Below, in pieces: positions 16,756 through 27,372 of a stretch of DNA of 64,000 bases. This DNA is from Candidatus Rhabdochlamydia oedothoracis (lineage in GTDB: Bacteria; Chlamydiota; Chlamydiia; Chlamydiales; Rhabdochlamydiaceae). The stretch is from NCBI RefSeq assembly GCF_019453995.1, contig NZ_CP075587.1:682001-746000 (forward strand), in the 5' to 3' direction. The stretch's first letter is position 1. Each line of letters starts with the position of its first letter. The notes beneath the pieces were generated by a model. The model was given only the letters and a program-made list of their open reading frames with translations. It was not told the origin of the DNA and searched no databases. Position numbers and translations under genes: made by a program.

Positions 16756-18273
16756 TTAAGAATCCAATTGATAGAGCGTACTGTATTTTTTTTGTAAGTA
16801 ATCAATAAAGGGTTTTTCTGAAAGAATAGACCCTGTAATTTTTTGACAGAGTTCTTCTTGTGTATATTGCCTTCCAAATTTATGAATATGTGTTTGTAGC
16901 CAAGTGCGAATAGGGGAGAGATTTCCTTGTTCTGCTTGTGTTCCCCAATTAGGCTGATCTTTTTTGAACTGAGAGAAGAATTGCGCTGCATAAAGATTTC
17001 CCAAAGCGTAGGTAGGAAAGTATCCTATCATTCCTAAAGACCAGTGGATGTCTTGCAAGCAACCTTGGCTGTCGATCTTTGGATCAAGGCCCAGATAATC
17101 ACGCATGCGCGTATTCCAAGCTTCAGGGATATCTTTAACCGATAAAGATCCTTCGATGAGCTGCTTTTCTATTTCAAAGCGTAATAAAATGTGCAGATTG
17201 TAACTAATTTCGTCGGCTTCGATTCGTATGAAATGGGGTTTTATACTATTAATAGCTCTATAAAACTGATCTAAAGTAATCAATCCAAATTGTTTAGGAA
17301 GATTTTGTTGTAATATGGGAAAAAAATACTGCCAAAAATGCCTGTTTTGACCAATTAAGGTTTCCCAAAAACGAGATTGGCTTTCATCAATCCCTAAAGA
17401 AAGTGATTCAGCAAGAGGAGTCCCGTAATGTTCAGCAATAAGGCCTATATGGTATAAGCCATGGCCTCCTTCATGCAGTGTTGCGCTAATGGTGCCTAGA
17501 ATATTTTCTGGATTTACAGCTACAGTCATACGGGTATCTTTAGGTTGTAGGCCTGTACAAAAGGGATGTACAGAGTAATCTAAACGAGAAGAAGAGAGAG
17601 AAAATCCCATTTTTTCCAAAATCAAATGAGCAAATTCTAGCTGTATGTGTTTAGGACATAGCTGATAAAGAAAATGATTTTCTACAGGGCTTTTAATAGA
17701 TATTTCTTTAAGCAATTGTTTTAAAGGCGGTTTTAATTGGTTAAATATATTTATCAGATCAGAGGTTTTAGCGTCCGGCTCATAGGTGTCTAATAGAGCA
17801 TCATAAGGATGCTCTTGATAGCCGATAATATCTGCTTTTTTGCGGCAAAGAGAAATCACTTTTTGTAGATGAGGAAGAAATAGTTTAAAGTCGTTATGTT
17901 TTTTTGCCATTTGCCATACATGAGCTGCATTAGATGTCACAGTGGCAAATTTTTTGACAAAAGAAGAGGGAATTTTAGCCGCTAGCAGATAATCTCTACG
18001 CCATCTTTTCAAAGCGATTATTTGTAGGAGGGTTAGATGAGGGTCTTTGATTTCTTTTGTATCCAAATCAATTAAAGAATTTAAGCTTTTTGCAAAGGCT
18101 TTGCTTGTTTTTTTTTGATGAACCAAGCCAGAAAGAAGAGCGATTTGTTCGGGGCGATATGCAATTCCTTCTGCTGGCATGTAGATTTCTTGATCCCATT
18201 CGAGCAGATAGGTAATAGAAGAGAGATGGGCTATTTGTTTAGAGAGCTTAATGAGTTTTTGATAGGGATGCAT
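16756..18273 (-). CDS. M32-family metallocarboxypeptidase
   Basis: 505 residues, the usual length for thermostable carboxypeptidase Taq-type enzymes, which remove C-terminal residues from peptides in the cytoplasm. The zinc motif HEGGH is at residues 267-271, with the downstream ESQSRFWE region that supplies the third ligand. The N-terminal part (YLLEWDQEIYMPAEG) and the C-terminal TYALGNLYAAQFF block are family-typical. It lies 64 bp downstream of the LptF-LptG-PAP2 genes and may be read with them, though its role is probably general peptide turnover. Confidence 0.93.
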   Translation of the reverse strand: MHPYQKLIKLSKQIAHLSSITYLLEWDQEIYMPAEGIAYRPEQIALLSGLVHQKKTSKAFAKSLNSLIDLDTKEIKDPHLTLLQIIALKRWRRDYLLAAKIPSSFVKKFATVTSNAAHVWQMAKKHNDFKLFLPHLQKVISLCRKKADIIGYQEHPYDALLDTYEPDAKTSDLINIFNQLKPPLKQLLKEISIKSPVENHFLYQLCPKHIQLEFAHLILEKMGFSLSSSRLDYSVHPFCTGLQPKDTRMTVAVNPENILGTISATLHEGGHGLYHIGLIAEHYGTPLAESLSLGIDESQSRFWETLIGQNRHFWQYFFPILQQNLPKQFGLITLDQFYRAINSIKPHFIRIEADEISYNLHILLRFEIEKQLIEGSLSVKDIPEAWNTRMRDYLGLDPKIDSQGCLQDIHWSLGMIGYFPTYALGNLYAAQFFSQFKKDQPNWGTQAEQGNLSPIRTWLQTHIHKFGRQYTQEELCQKITGSILSEKPFIDYLQKKYSTLYQLDS

Positions 18274-18337
18274 AGATTATCCAATGATTTGCCTATCTTT
18301 AGATTAGATCAAAACTCTAAAAAGATGAAGCTAGATT

Positions 18338-19069
18338 TTAGTTATTTGCTATCTGCTTTTTATTAAATATACGTATAAAATAAGAGCTTATGCTATGAGC
18401 TAATGGGGTGCAGAAGGCAATGCTTAAGAAAAATAAAGTAATTCCACCACTACCCACAACCACATCAGAGAGCCAATGAGCGCCTGTGATCAACCTAGGT
18501 ATACAAAGAAAACCAGCATAGAACCAAGCTACAATGGCAAAACGCCAACCAGCTAAATAAGAGAAGCTAGCGGCAAAAAGCAAGGCTGTTGTGGCATGGT
18601 CTCCCGGGAAGCTTGTTTTAGATACATCTTTGATTTTCATCCAAGGGATTTCCTGTGATAGCATTACGCTATTTTCAACTACTAAAGAAGGACTAGGTCT
18701 TGGTATGGAAATAAAATTACGAAAAAGCATACAATTTACAAAGAAGAGAATAAAAGCAATATATAAAATGCAAAAGAGCAATTGTGCGATACGTATTTTA
18801 CGTAAAGAATACGGAGATTTTTGTATCCATACAGTGAAAAATACCAATATGCATAGATCTTCTACCCAGTCTGCATATTTGTGATTTGCGCAAGCCCAAA
18901 ATACTTGCCAATAGTGACTATCTAATAGAGATTGATTGACCAGTTTAAAAAATGCAATGTCTAGCTTTTGCCAATAGATAGCTGCTTTGGGCCACAATAA
19001 GCTTGCTAGTAAAAGCGCTAGAAGAGTTTGTAAAAGAAAAAGGGATCTGAGTTTATATGAGGTGGTCAT
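18338..19069 (-). CDS. PAP2-family membrane phosphatase (possibly LpxE-like)
   Basis: 243 residues with about six membrane helices. The three phosphatase motifs are visible: RNFISIPRPSP (K/R-x6-RP), SFPGDHATTA (PSGH-type) and RLITGAHWLSDVVVGS (SR-x5-H-x3-D type). Its start overlaps the stop of the upstream permease gene by four bases (ATGA), so the three genes are translationally coupled. PAP2 enzymes act on undecaprenyl pyrophosphate, phosphatidic acid or lipid A phosphates. Linkage to LptF/LptG-type genes favours a lipid A phosphatase, but an undecaprenyl-PP phosphatase cannot be excluded. Confidence 0.88.
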   Translation of the reverse strand: MTTSYKLRSLFLLQTLLALLLASLLWPKAAIYWQKLDIAFFKLVNQSLLDSHYWQVFWACANHKYADWVEDLCILVFFTVWIQKSPYSLRKIRIAQLLFCILYIAFILFFVNCMLFRNFISIPRPSPSLVVENSVMLSQEIPWMKIKDVSKTSFPGDHATTALLFAASFSYLAGWRFAIVAWFYAGFLCIPRLITGAHWLSDVVVGSGGITLFFLSIAFCTPLAHSISSYFIRIFNKKQIANN

Positions 19070-20133
19070 TGTACTCTCTTAAAGTATCGGTAGGAAAATA
19101 GACTAAAGCAAATGCAAAAAGGCATAAGGATTGCATAAAAAGCAGAAATGGTTTCATTTTCGCTTAAAATTAGAGCTGCATCTAGTAGAGTAAAAAAAGC
19201 AATAAATCCAAATAGGGCCAAAGCATAGGTTAAAAAGATAGGGAAAGAGCGTCTATGACTTATGCAAAAGGGGGCAATGGCAAGAACCGCTAATAAAGAT
19301 AAAAGAGGCATAGTAATTTTCAATAAGAAATAAGAAAGAGCTATAGGATATTCGTAAGGGCTTACTCTCTTTTTAACTAAGTCTTTAAACAGAGTGCTGA
19401 TCTTTTGATTCTCTAGAGAAAGAGGTGGTTTGTAATTTTCTAGAAGGCCTTTAAATAAGGTAAAAAGGTATTTTTCAAAAGACTCTACTTTTTCAAAATG
19501 CCCTTTACTATTTCGCTTAAGCTGGTCTACAAAAAACCCTATGGGCTGTTTTAGATCATAACAAAGAGATTTCATGCGCCAAATTTCGTCAGCACTGCGG
19601 ATCCAAAATACATCGGTTAGTAGTTGTTTTTGAGGGTCTTTAGCTTGATAAATGAGTTTAGATTGGTCAGATAAAGACATCATGTAAAGATGGCTATCTT
19701 TAGAAGAGGATTTCCAATGCTGTTCTTGGAATTGATCGACAAAAGTTAAACTAGAAGGAAGTATCCATTCATTACTCATATAATTGAAAAGAGCTAAAGC
19801 AATAGCTAGATAAAAGAAAGGGCGTAGAATCACTTTTAAAGATAAACCGGAAGCTCTTAGAGCCACCAATTCCCCCCTTGTCTTGAGTGCAAATAACACC
19901 TTTATCGTAGTGATTAAAACACCTAGGGGAATCAATAAGTCAGCTCTTTTAATGAATTCAAATAGATAATATAAAAACATATGAGAAAAAGTAATTTTTG
20001 TGTCTTGCATAAAGTCTTGCATGTGTAAAGAATAATCTATTAATGCATAGATGGAGTAAAAGCAGCCTAAAAAAAGAAAGAAAAAACTGCTTATTTCTCG
20101 GATGAGATAGCGTTGCCAAATTTTCACATGCAT
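19066..20133 (-). CDS. lptG: LPS export permease, LptF/LptG family (second of pair)
   Basis: 355 residues of the YjgP/YjgQ family. Together with the neighbouring paralogue it would form the membrane part of the LptB2FG transporter that extracts LPS from the inner membrane. Pattern: N-terminal helices (FFFLFLGCFYSIYALIDY), the family motif LFALKTRGELVALRASGLS, a periplasmic beta-jellyroll-like domain (about residues 125-265), and three C-terminal helices. It overlaps the upstream paralogue by one base (TAATG). Which of the pair is F and which is G is assigned only by order. Confidence 0.88.
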   Translation of the reverse strand: MHVKIWQRYLIREISSFFFLFLGCFYSIYALIDYSLHMQDFMQDTKITFSHMFLYYLFEFIKRADLLIPLGVLITTIKVLFALKTRGELVALRASGLSLKVILRPFFYLAIALALFNYMSNEWILPSSLTFVDQFQEQHWKSSSKDSHLYMMSLSDQSKLIYQAKDPQKQLLTDVFWIRSADEIWRMKSLCYDLKQPIGFFVDQLKRNSKGHFEKVESFEKYLFTLFKGLLENYKPPLSLENQKISTLFKDLVKKRVSPYEYPIALSYFLLKITMPLLSLLAVLAIAPFCISHRRSFPIFLTYALALFGFIAFFTLLDAALILSENETISAFYAILMPFCICFSLFSYRYFKRVQ

Positions 20134-21224
20134 TATTCAATCCCTTTAGAAACCAATTTTAGCTGTCTATAGCTAGCACAAACTATTAAAAGGTGGGGGA
20201 TGAGTAATAGGCTAATAGCTAAAAGCGCGTTAGGATACATGGATTTAGCAATAATAAAACATAACATAAAAAAAGCTACTAAAGAAATAGCCCACAAGAT
20301 TTTTTTCTTGGATTGATTGCGACCAATCTGCAGCCCTAGGTAGGTGCCAATCAATGTAAAGGTAAACGCGGCAAAAGCGATGGAGATTCGTTTAGCTATT
20401 TCAATGAGTATTTTCTTGGGTATTTTAGAATGTGCTTCTAAGCTCTCTTTTGCCAGGAGCATACGCAATGTTAGGTAATCGTGATGAGATAACCAATTTG
20501 TATGCTGCATAAACTGACCAAGCTGAATGGCCTTTATTTTCATGTGATCTTGATTTTCAATCATAAGATGATCAAAACCCTGCTCTTGTTTGGAATCAAA
20601 AGAAGAAATATAAGAGATTGCACTTCCTTCTAATTCTTCATTAACCAAAGAGAGATTTCTGAAAGAAAACAAGCTAAGGCGCTTGTTAGAGCTATTGTTA
20701 ATAGCAATAATAACATCCTCTGCAGACGTAGCTCCTTTGGAGACCTGCAGGTCTATATACATATTTTTAAGTTTGACAGGGCTTTCTTTTTGTAAAATAA
20801 ATAAAGGATTAAAAGTTACTGTTTCGTAGATGAGCATTCTTGCTTTGCTGCGACAAATGGGGGCTAATTCAAAAGCAATCATAGCATTGAGCAAAACCAA
20901 TAGAAATCCTGAAGCTAAAATGGGGCTTACAATTTTTTGCAGGCTAAGGCCAACCATACGTAAAGCTGTAATTTCTTGATGATAGCTCAGCCTTTGAAGA
21001 AGCAAAATGGAAGAGATTAGGCAAGAAATAGGAATAGCAATCGGCAAAATATAGGGGATTTGATATAGAGAGAATAGAATAATCTTGGTAAAAGAAGCTT
21101 CAGATGTGATAAATCTAGCAATTTCTTGAAAACGAAGCACAAGTAATACACTAATAAATGCGCTTACACAAAGAAAGAAAACTTGGAAGTAGTTGCGCAA
21201 TAAATAGCGCCATAAAATGGGCAT
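20133..21224 (-). CDS. lptF: LPS export permease, LptF/LptG family (first of pair)
   Basis: 363 residues with the same architecture as the next gene: membrane helices near the N-terminus (VFFLCVSAFISVLLVLRF), the motif LLQRLSYHQEITALRMVGLS, a periplasmic domain to about residue 270, and C-terminal helices (FTFTLIGTYLGLQIG, ILWAISLVAFFMLCFII). First gene of the leftward operon and divergent from tilS. In Chlamydia trachomatis two such permeases lie beside tilS (mesJ) and ftsH in the same order. Confidence 0.88.
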   Translation of the reverse strand: MPILWRYLLRNYFQVFFLCVSAFISVLLVLRFQEIARFITSEASFTKIILFSLYQIPYILPIAIPISCLISSILLLQRLSYHQEITALRMVGLSLQKIVSPILASGFLLVLLNAMIAFELAPICRSKARMLIYETVTFNPLFILQKESPVKLKNMYIDLQVSKGATSAEDVIIAINNSSNKRLSLFSFRNLSLVNEELEGSAISYISSFDSKQEQGFDHLMIENQDHMKIKAIQLGQFMQHTNWLSHHDYLTLRMLLAKESLEAHSKIPKKILIEIAKRISIAFAAFTFTLIGTYLGLQIGRNQSKKKILWAISLVAFFMLCFIIAKSMYPNALLAISLLLIPHLLIVCASYRQLKLVSKGIE

Positions 21225-21294
21225 AAGCGTAAAATAATGAATTAAAAGTCATGCATCATTCTAGGGGATTGCGAAATATTTCAAAAAGAGTAAA

Positions 21295-22281
21295 ATGTTA
21301 AAGATAAAAGACCCGCTTAAAACCGTAAAAGATTTTCTAAAATCCAAAAATGCATCTAACCAACCTATTTTAATGGGTTATTCAGGAGGATGTGATTCTA
21401 AAGCTTTGCTTTACTTAAGCTTAGAATGTTCTTTATTATTCAAATTTTCCCTCTGTGTGGCTCATATTGATCATGGATGGCGAGAAGAGAGCGGTAAACA
21501 GGCTAAAATGCTGCAAGAAGAAGTAGAAGAGCTTGGATTGCCCTTTTACTTAAAAGTTTTACATTTTGAAGATTTTGAAAAAAAAAATCTAGAACAACAG
21601 GGTCGAGAAAAAAGATTACAGTTTTTTAAAGAACTTTATCAAAAATTAGATTGTCAGGCTCTTTTGTTAGCACATCAAGCAGAAGATCAAGCAGAAGTTG
21701 TTTTAAAAAGAATCTGTGAAGGAGCTCATCTTACGTCACTTCGTGGAATGCAACCAGATATGAGATTAGAAGAAATGCGTATTTGGCGTCCTCTACTCCC
21801 GGTTTCTAAAAAAACTCTTCGTAGTTGGTTAGAAAAAAGGTCTCTTGTTTCTATAGAAGATCCTACAAATGAGAACTCTCAATTTTTAAGAGCAAGAATG
21901 CGCAAAGAGATTTTTCCGGAATTAAGTCGCCTTTTTGGTAAGGAAATTGCTGGAAATCTTTGTAAATTAGGAAAGCAAGCACAAGAACTAGATAGCTATT
22001 TTTATCAAAAAAATCTTATCTTATTCACAACGCAAAAAGAAGATTGCAGCAAAGTAGAATGGGATTTAAATCCCTTTCTGCCTTTAGATAGAGTGGAACT
22101 CCATTATGCTGTTAAACAATGGTTGCGCATGCAGAAAGTGATATTACCTAGTTCTTTTATGGATATAATCATGGAATTTGTAGTAAAAAATAAAATTAAA
22201 AAAGAATTTATTTATAAGGAAAAATTATTAAAAATTGATTCCGGGCGGCTTATTTTAATAAAAAATAGTATAAAAAAATAG
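21295..22281 (+). CDS. tilS: tRNA(Ile)-lysidine synthase
   Basis: 328 residues. TilS puts lysine on C34 of the CAU-anticodon tRNA-Ile so that it reads AUA, an essential step. The ATP-binding PP-loop SGGCDS is at residues 30-35. Further family blocks are AHIDHGWREES and LLLAHQAEDQAEVVLKRI. The C-terminal tRNA-binding region is present but short. Start ATG 21295 is 70 bp from the divergent lptF start. Conserved neighbour of ftsH in chlamydiae. Confidence 0.93.
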   Translation: MLKIKDPLKTVKDFLKSKNASNQPILMGYSGGCDSKALLYLSLECSLLFKFSLCVAHIDHGWREESGKQAKMLQEEVEELGLPFYLKVLHFEDFEKKNLEQQGREKRLQFFKELYQKLDCQALLLAHQAEDQAEVVLKRICEGAHLTSLRGMQPDMRLEEMRIWRPLLPVSKKTLRSWLEKRSLVSIEDPTNENSQFLRARMRKEIFPELSRLFGKEIAGNLCKLGKQAQELDSYFYQKNLILFTTQKEDCSKVEWDLNPFLPLDRVELHYAVKQWLRMQKVILPSSFMDIIMEFVVKNKIKKEFIYKEKLLKIDSGRLILIKNSIKK

Positions 22282-22535
22282 TTATTTAATATTTATTATA
22301 TAATTCTAAATCATTTAGATTCATATAATTCAAACAAATTAATTTGAAAATTAAAGAAAAAATAATTTTCTTTTTGCTAAGATGTGAAAAAGCCCCATCT
22401 TGCAAGATTTCGTACTTTAGAGTGGAATATGCTTGTTTTCAGTGATTTGATTGTAAAACTAAGAGATAAAAATAGCTTTACTTTAATCGAGATTGAGTGG
22501 TTTAATCTTTTAATCCAAGAGAGTGTTTAAATACT

Positions 22536-25274
22536 ATGAATAATGACAATTTAAAACCAGAATCTAGTCCTAAAAAAAGCTTGCCAGGAGGATTTTTTAT
22601 TCTACTACTAGCAGCCGTCTTAGTGATTTTGACCATTCAGAATTTACAGGACGATAAAGCTGCTAAAGTTTCTTTTAGTTATCAGGTAGAGCATCTTGTG
22701 AATTTGGATCTGATCCAAAAAGACGAGAGCCGTAAAGCAGCATTAAATGATAATTTAGTGACCTTTACCGGCAGGTTTAAGGACAAACAAAGCGATGAAG
22801 CAAAAGGCCATTATCGCTACCTTGAACTTCTTTATTTAAATCATGAACTTAGCGGAAAAAAAGAAGAACTTGCTTCTGGGATTGGTCAATCAAAAAGACT
22901 AGTGGAAGAATCAGCAGATCTATTACTCCGCTTAAGTGGGCAGCCGATTCCCAAAGAGGGATATGTTGTCATAGACCCTATTTATAATACTCCTAATGAA
23001 AACCATAGCGTTGTCATTAAATCCGTTTCCAATCAAGGATTAATAAGTCTTAATGACCTAGAAAAAATATTTCCCTTGCTCTCTCGAGAAACAAACCCCA
23101 CAGAAACCGCTACTTTTGGTAAAGATTTACTGACCTTGATTGAGAGGTTTCGCTCTCCAGCTCTTGGTATCGGTAATGAAAAGATGAAACAGCAGCTTAA
23201 AGAGCTCTATCAAGAAGTGAACCAAGCTTCTTCTTTAACTCCACAAGAGCAAATTTCCATCTATCGAAGTGCTCTTACTTCATTAGATCAACTCGTTTCA
23301 GAGCTCAATCAAGAACAACAGAATGTATGCCTGCTTCAATTAAGAAGTGTACGGAACTATAAAACTCAGTTGGAAGATTATGCTAGCGTGCTTTCTCTAT
23401 TAGAAAAAAATGAAGCGCAGTTTGAAAAATCTAGACAAAATGTTGCAAATGTCACTTGGTATTTTAATAATCAAGAGTTATCCACTCGGATGCTAGAAAA
23501 ACAAGATCCTGAGGTTTATGCCCATTGGTTCTCTCAAGCTAAACAAGAATGGGATAACTTTGGAGTGAATAAAGGAGCTGTATTTAAGGCTCCAGATCAG
23601 CCACGTAATCTTGTATTGGAAAAGACCTTTAAAAGCGAAGAGCCCTCTCCTAATTACTTTAGCTATATTTTGACGATCTTGCCAGTAGTGCTTGTTGTTG
23701 CTGTATTGTATTTTATCTTTTCTCGTCAGATGAAAGGAGTAGGGACAAATGCAATGAATTTTGGGAAGTCTCCCGCTCGTCTTTTAACTAAAGATAAAAA
23801 TAAATTTACTTTCAAAGATGTAGCTGGTTGTGAAGAGGCTAAAGAAGAATTACAAGAGATTGTTGATTTTTTAAAAGAACCTGGCAAATTTACCGCTTTA
23901 GGAGCCCGCATTCCTAAAGGTGTTTTAATGGTAGGTGCTCCTGGAACAGGAAAAACTTTAATAGCCAAGGCTGTTGCTGGAGAAGCCGATCGTCCTTTTT
24001 TCTTTATCTCAGGTTCTGATTTTGTAGAAATGTTTGTCGGTGTGGGTGCAAGCCGAATTCGAGATCTCTTTGATCAAGCTAAAAAGAGTGCTCCTTGTAT
24101 CATTTTTATCGATGAGATTGATGCTGTGGGACGCCATCGCGGCTCTGGAATTGGGGGAGGACATGATGAAAGAGAACAAACGCTCAATCAACTTCTTGTC
24201 GAAATGGATGGATTTGATACGAATGAAGGGGTCATTTTAATTGCTGCAACCAATCGCCCTGATGTACTAGATAAAGCGCTATTGCGCCCTGGTCGATTTG
24301 ACCGAAGAATTGTGATCGATCTTTCCGATATTAAAGGTAGGTATGAAATTTTAAAGGTACATGCTCGTAAAATTAAACTGGATCCTACCGTGGATCTCAT
24401 GAATATTGCTCGTAATACACCGGGCTCATCAGGTGCTGATCTAGCAAACATCCTGAATGAAGCAGCTTTGTTGTCAGCTCGTAAAGGTCGTTACGCAGTA
24501 ACAGCAGCTGATGCTGCAGAAGCTTGTGATAAGGTGCGTTATGGCAAAGAGCGCAGAAGTTTGGAAATCTCTCAAAATGAAAAGAAAACCACAGCTTATC
24601 ATGAAGCAGGGCATACCGCAGTTGCTCTTTTTGTCAAACACTCAGATCCTGTAGACAAAGTTACCATTATTCCTAGAGGGCTGTCTCTTGGTGCTACGCA
24701 TTTTATGCCCAAGAAGAATAAATTAAGCTATTGGAAAAAAGAACTCCTGGATGAGCTTGCTGTACTTATGGGAGGGCGTATTGCAGAAGAGATTTTTATT
24801 GGAGATATCTCAAGTGGTGCGCAAATGGATATTTCACAAGCTACAAGACTTGCTCGTCGTATGGTGTGTGCATGGGGAATGAATGAAAAATTAGGTACTG
24901 TTGCCTATGACAAAGGATCCGATAATGGGCAATATATAGGAGTATCTAACTACCATGAAAAAAGCTATTCTGAAGCAACAGCGGAAGCTATTGATGAAGA
25001 GGTAAAAAAGATTCTTCATGAAGCAAATGAAAAGGCAACACAGATTATTTCAGAGAAGAAGGACGGCCTGCAAAGGCTTGCAGAAGCTTTAGTGGAATAT
25101 GAAACCGTAAACGGTGAAGAAGCCCGCGCTCTCATCGATGGAACTTTTGACATCGAGAAAAAGAAACAAAGTTTAGAAGAAGAAAAGCTGCAGAAAAAAG
25201 TACCTCCGCCACCACAAATATCATCTGATCGGACCTTCCCGATTAGTGATAGTCCTTCTTCTCAGCAGATTTAA
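22536..25274 (+). CDS. ftsH: ATP-dependent zinc metalloprotease FtsH
   Basis: 912 residues, far longer than the ~645 of E. coli but normal for chlamydiae, because of a large domain between the two membrane helices ([15 protein letters not shown] near residue 20; [19 protein letters not shown] near 380). The AAA domain has Walker A GAPGTGKT (about 467-474), Walker [12 protein letters not shown] and the second region of homology ([20 protein letters not shown]). The zinc site is HEAGH at about 689-693. FtsH degrades membrane and short-lived cytosolic proteins. Expected to form a hexamer facing the cytoplasm. Confidence 0.97.
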   Translation: MNNDNLKPESSPKKSLPGGFFILLLAAVLVILTIQNLQDDKAAKVSFSYQVEHLVNLDLIQKDESRKAALNDNLVTFTGRFKDKQSDEAKGHYRYLELLYLNHELSGKKEELASGIGQSKRLVEESADLLLRLSGQPIPKEGYVVIDPIYNTPNENHSVVIKSVSNQGLISLNDLEKIFPLLSRETNPTETATFGKDLLTLIERFRSPALGIGNEKMKQQLKELYQEVNQASSLTPQEQISIYRSALTSLDQLVSELNQEQQNVCLLQLRSVRNYKTQLEDYASVLSLLEKNEAQFEKSRQNVANVTWYFNNQELSTRMLEKQDPEVYAHWFSQAKQEWDNFGVNKGAVFKAPDQPRNLVLEKTFKSEEPSPNYFSYILTILPVVLVVAVLYFIFSRQMKGVGTNAMNFGKSPARLLTKDKNKFTFKDVAGCEEAKEELQEIVDFLKEPGKFTALGARIPKGVLMVGAPGTGKTLIAKAVAGEADRPFFFISGSDFVEMFVGVGASRIRDLFDQAKKSAPCIIFIDEIDAVGRHRGSGIGGGHDEREQTLNQLLVEMDGFDTNEGVILIAATNRPDVLDKALLRPGRFDRRIVIDLSDIKGRYEILKVHARKIKLDPTVDLMNIARNTPGSSGADLANILNEAALLSARKGRYAVTAADAAEACDKVRYGKERRSLEISQNEKKTTAYHEAGHTAVALFVKHSDPVDKVTIIPRGLSLGATHFMPKKNKLSYWKKELLDELAVLMGGRIAEEIFIGDISSGAQMDISQATRLARRMVCAWGMNEKLGTVAYDKGSDNGQYIGVSNYHEKSYSEATAEAIDEEVKKILHEANEKATQIISEKKDGLQRLAEALVEYETVNGEEARALIDGTFDIEKKKQSLEEEKLQKKVPPPPQISSDRTFPISDSPSSQQI

Positions 25275-25301
25275 ATCCTTACGAAAAGCTCTTTTTAAAA
25301 G

Positions 25302-25605
25302 GGCTCTTTCAACCTCGAAGTGCACAAAAAAGAACACTATAAATAATTGAAAAAACATCTATTGTGCACCCGAGCATAGCATGTTTGTAGATAATCTCCT
25401 AAATGCTTCTAGTGGAGTTTCGAAGTTGAGAGCTTTTCTAGGTCTGTTATTTAGTATAAGTTTCCACTCTTTCCATATCCTTGGAAGTCGTATCTAAAAA
25501 GCTTTGTGTTTTAGGAAAATATTGCCTAACTAGTCCGTTTGTATGCTCATTTAAACCTCTTTCCCAAGAATGGTAGGGCCGTTGCAAAGTAGAAGTCTGT
25601 CTCTA
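25302..25605 (-). mobile_element. IS30 remnant, 3' end
   Basis: Matches the right ~300 bp of the IS30 element in reverse (GGCTCTTTCAACC, then the C-terminal codons), with indels and substitutions. It starts 27 bp after ftsH, whose possible terminator hairpin (AGCTCTTT/AAAGGGCT, 25288-25305) runs into it. Confidence 0.8.
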
Positions 25606-25795
25606 TTCATCAAAAAAGAATATGAAGCAATAAAAAAAGCCTTATTTCAATATGAAAAAACAGTAGATGCAAAAAACCAACCAACTTTTAGAGGAATGCG
25701 TAGAAACCTATTGATGATTTTTCAAAAATGTGAAAAATCTTTTAATGTAATCAATACTTCTCAAGTACCATGTATTACAGATCTTAAAAACCTTA
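25606..25795 (+). pseudogene. Internal fragment of an unidentified gene
   Basis: An open frame between two IS remnants reads IKKEYEAIKKALFQYEKTVD ... FRGMRRNLLMIFQKCEKSFN, without its own start. It has coding character (helical, charged), but I recognise no family. Confidence 0.35.
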
Positions 25796-25860
25796 GAGCT
25801 TGTTTAAAATCTTTTCAAAAGTAGAGCAATAAAAGCGAGAACCACCATATTCAGGCTTGT
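25796..25860 (-). mobile_element. IS5 type A remnant, 3' end
   Basis: GAGCTTGTTTAAAATCTTTT, then the complement of the last transposase codons; reverse orientation relative to the element at 172. Confidence 0.7.
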
Positions 25861-25862
25861 AT

Positions 25863-25994
25863 ACTAGTTTGATTTCAAATTAAGAATTGCATAAATGGGT
25901 TTTTTTGAAAAAGTTGCTCTATCTTGCAAGAAGAGGTTGTTCTTTTTATAAAAATGTTTATATATTAAAACTCTTAATTTGAAATCAAACTAGT
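25863..25994. mobile_element. MITE copy, complete (132 bp), with perfect terminal repeats
   Basis: ACTAGTTTGATTTCAAATTA at the left matches the complement at the right end, extending to 23-24 bp. Flanked by TA-containing TAT/ATA. The body is the reverse of the copy at 48079. Confidence 0.8.
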
Positions 25995-25997
25995 ATA

Positions 25998-26740
25998 CTG
26001 ACCCCTAGCCAGAGAGCTGACTTAGAACACAAGTTAAAGCATCCAAAAGACTATTCTGAACGGAATAGGCTTTGTGTAATTTTGGGCTATGATGAGGGTA
26101 TCTCAACAAAAAATCTTGCTAAAGCACTTCGGATAAGCCCTATCACTGTTCAGGAATACCTCAGAGAATATGATTCCGAAAATAAAACTGGAAGTAGCCC
26201 TCGAGGCGGTAGCAAATCAAAACTTTCACAAGACCAAACAGAGTCTCTACTAAAACACCTACAGGAAAAGACCTATCTTAAAGTCAAAGGGATCATAGCT
26301 TATGTGCATGAGCAATATGGGATAAAATATTCCCGAAGTGGCATGAAGGAGACCTTAAACCCTGATGAAGAGATCTATTTCATAGATGCTGTGCATCCTG
26401 AACATCAGTCCCAAGCCGTATGTGGATGGATCAAAAAAGGCGTTCAAAAGACTTTGCAGACATCCGGGAAACAATTGCGATTGCATTTTGCTGGAGCTCT
26501 TTGCCTGACAGGAATGAAGATTGTTACAGAGGAATATAAGACAGTTGATGCCGATGCAATGCTCGATTTTTTCAAGAAGCTAGAAAAACAGACAGAGGCT
26601 CGAATTATTCATGTAATTTTGGATAATGCGAGATCAAACAAAAATAAGAAACTAGAAGAGTTTCTGATGTCTTCTAGGATTAAAGTGCACTATCTCCCTC
26701 CTTATTCGCCGAATTTGAATCCTATTTGAATCGGCACTAG
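25998..26740 (+). mobile_element. IS630 type 1 remnant
   Basis: Lacks the 5' end (begins CTGACCCCTAGCCAG), has an internal deletion, and jumps after LPPYSPNLNPI straight to the right terminal repeat (GAATCGGCACTAGTATA). Confidence 0.8.
26001..26729 (+). pseudogene. IS630 type 1 transposase fragment
   Basis: The frame runs LTPSQRADLEHKLKHP ... SRSGM and then joins KETLNPDEEIYFIDAVHPEH, omitting about 36 residues found in the intact copies (TDWLIQHGF to YRAL). It ends at LPPYSPNLNPI, before the last DDE glutamate helix. Non-functional. Confidence 0.85.
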
Positions 26741-26744
26741 TATA

Positions 26745-27036
26745 TGCGATAACGCTGCCTACTATAGGTCAAAAATCGTTGCAAATTACCTAAAAACATC
26801 CAGAGTAGAAATCAAATTCTTGCCTCCTTATTCTCCCGATCTCAATCTGATTGAACGCCTTTGGCGATTCATGAATAAAAAAGTCCGCAATAATCGATAT
26901 TATGAAAAATTCTTAGATTTCAAGACGGCAATTTATGCCTTTTTTGAAAATTTTCCTAAATATCGGGAAGAACTGCAACCTCTTTTATCTAGGAAATTTT
27001 GCTTAGTTAAATCTTAATTTAAAAACAAACGAGTTC
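26745..27036 (+). mobile_element. IS630 type 2 remnant, 3' end
   Basis: Encodes DNAAYYRSKIVANYLKTSRV, FLPPYSPDLNLIERLWRFMN and the C-terminus, ending LSRKFCLVKS and the terminal sequence AATTTAAAAACAAACGAG. This is the best-preserved C-terminus of type 2 in the window. Confidence 0.8.
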
Positions 27037-27044
27037 TCTAGTTG

Positions 27045-27209
27045 CACACAAGGGGAATATAAATTCTCTTAATTCTTCATAAGCTCTCCGAGCCGATATT
27101 TTGCTTGCAAAATAAAAGGCGTTTTTTAAGATCTTAGGACAGCAAAGTTTAATGCGGGGGGTAAGTCCAGGGTTCTCTGCGGAGTCTTTTTGAAGAAAAC
27201 TATTTTAGA
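27045..27209 (-). pseudogene. Possible gene fragment
   Basis: About 55 codons are open on the minus strand (NSFLQKDSAENPGLTPRIKL ... KNAFYFASKISARRAYEELR), cut by the IS630 end. No start codon and no recognised family. The rest of 27210-27372 holds nothing I can support. Confidence 0.3.
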
Positions 27210-27372
27210 TTCTTCGCTCCATTATGCTATCCGAAATGAAATGGGCAAGACAATGTATATTACGGCTTCTAAGAGCCAACTCATTTGTCGTCTTTACCTA
27301 TTTCTTCGGTTTTCTCCTGCAAAAAATTTTAGTCACTTTTCCTAATGTTTTTATTTCTAAAAAAATGCGTTT

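Noticed and set aside
25288-25305. Strong terminator for ftsH
   Set aside because: The AGCTCTTT/AAAGGGCT stem has a G-T pair and its right arm belongs partly to the IS30 end, so it is too weak to list as a terminator.
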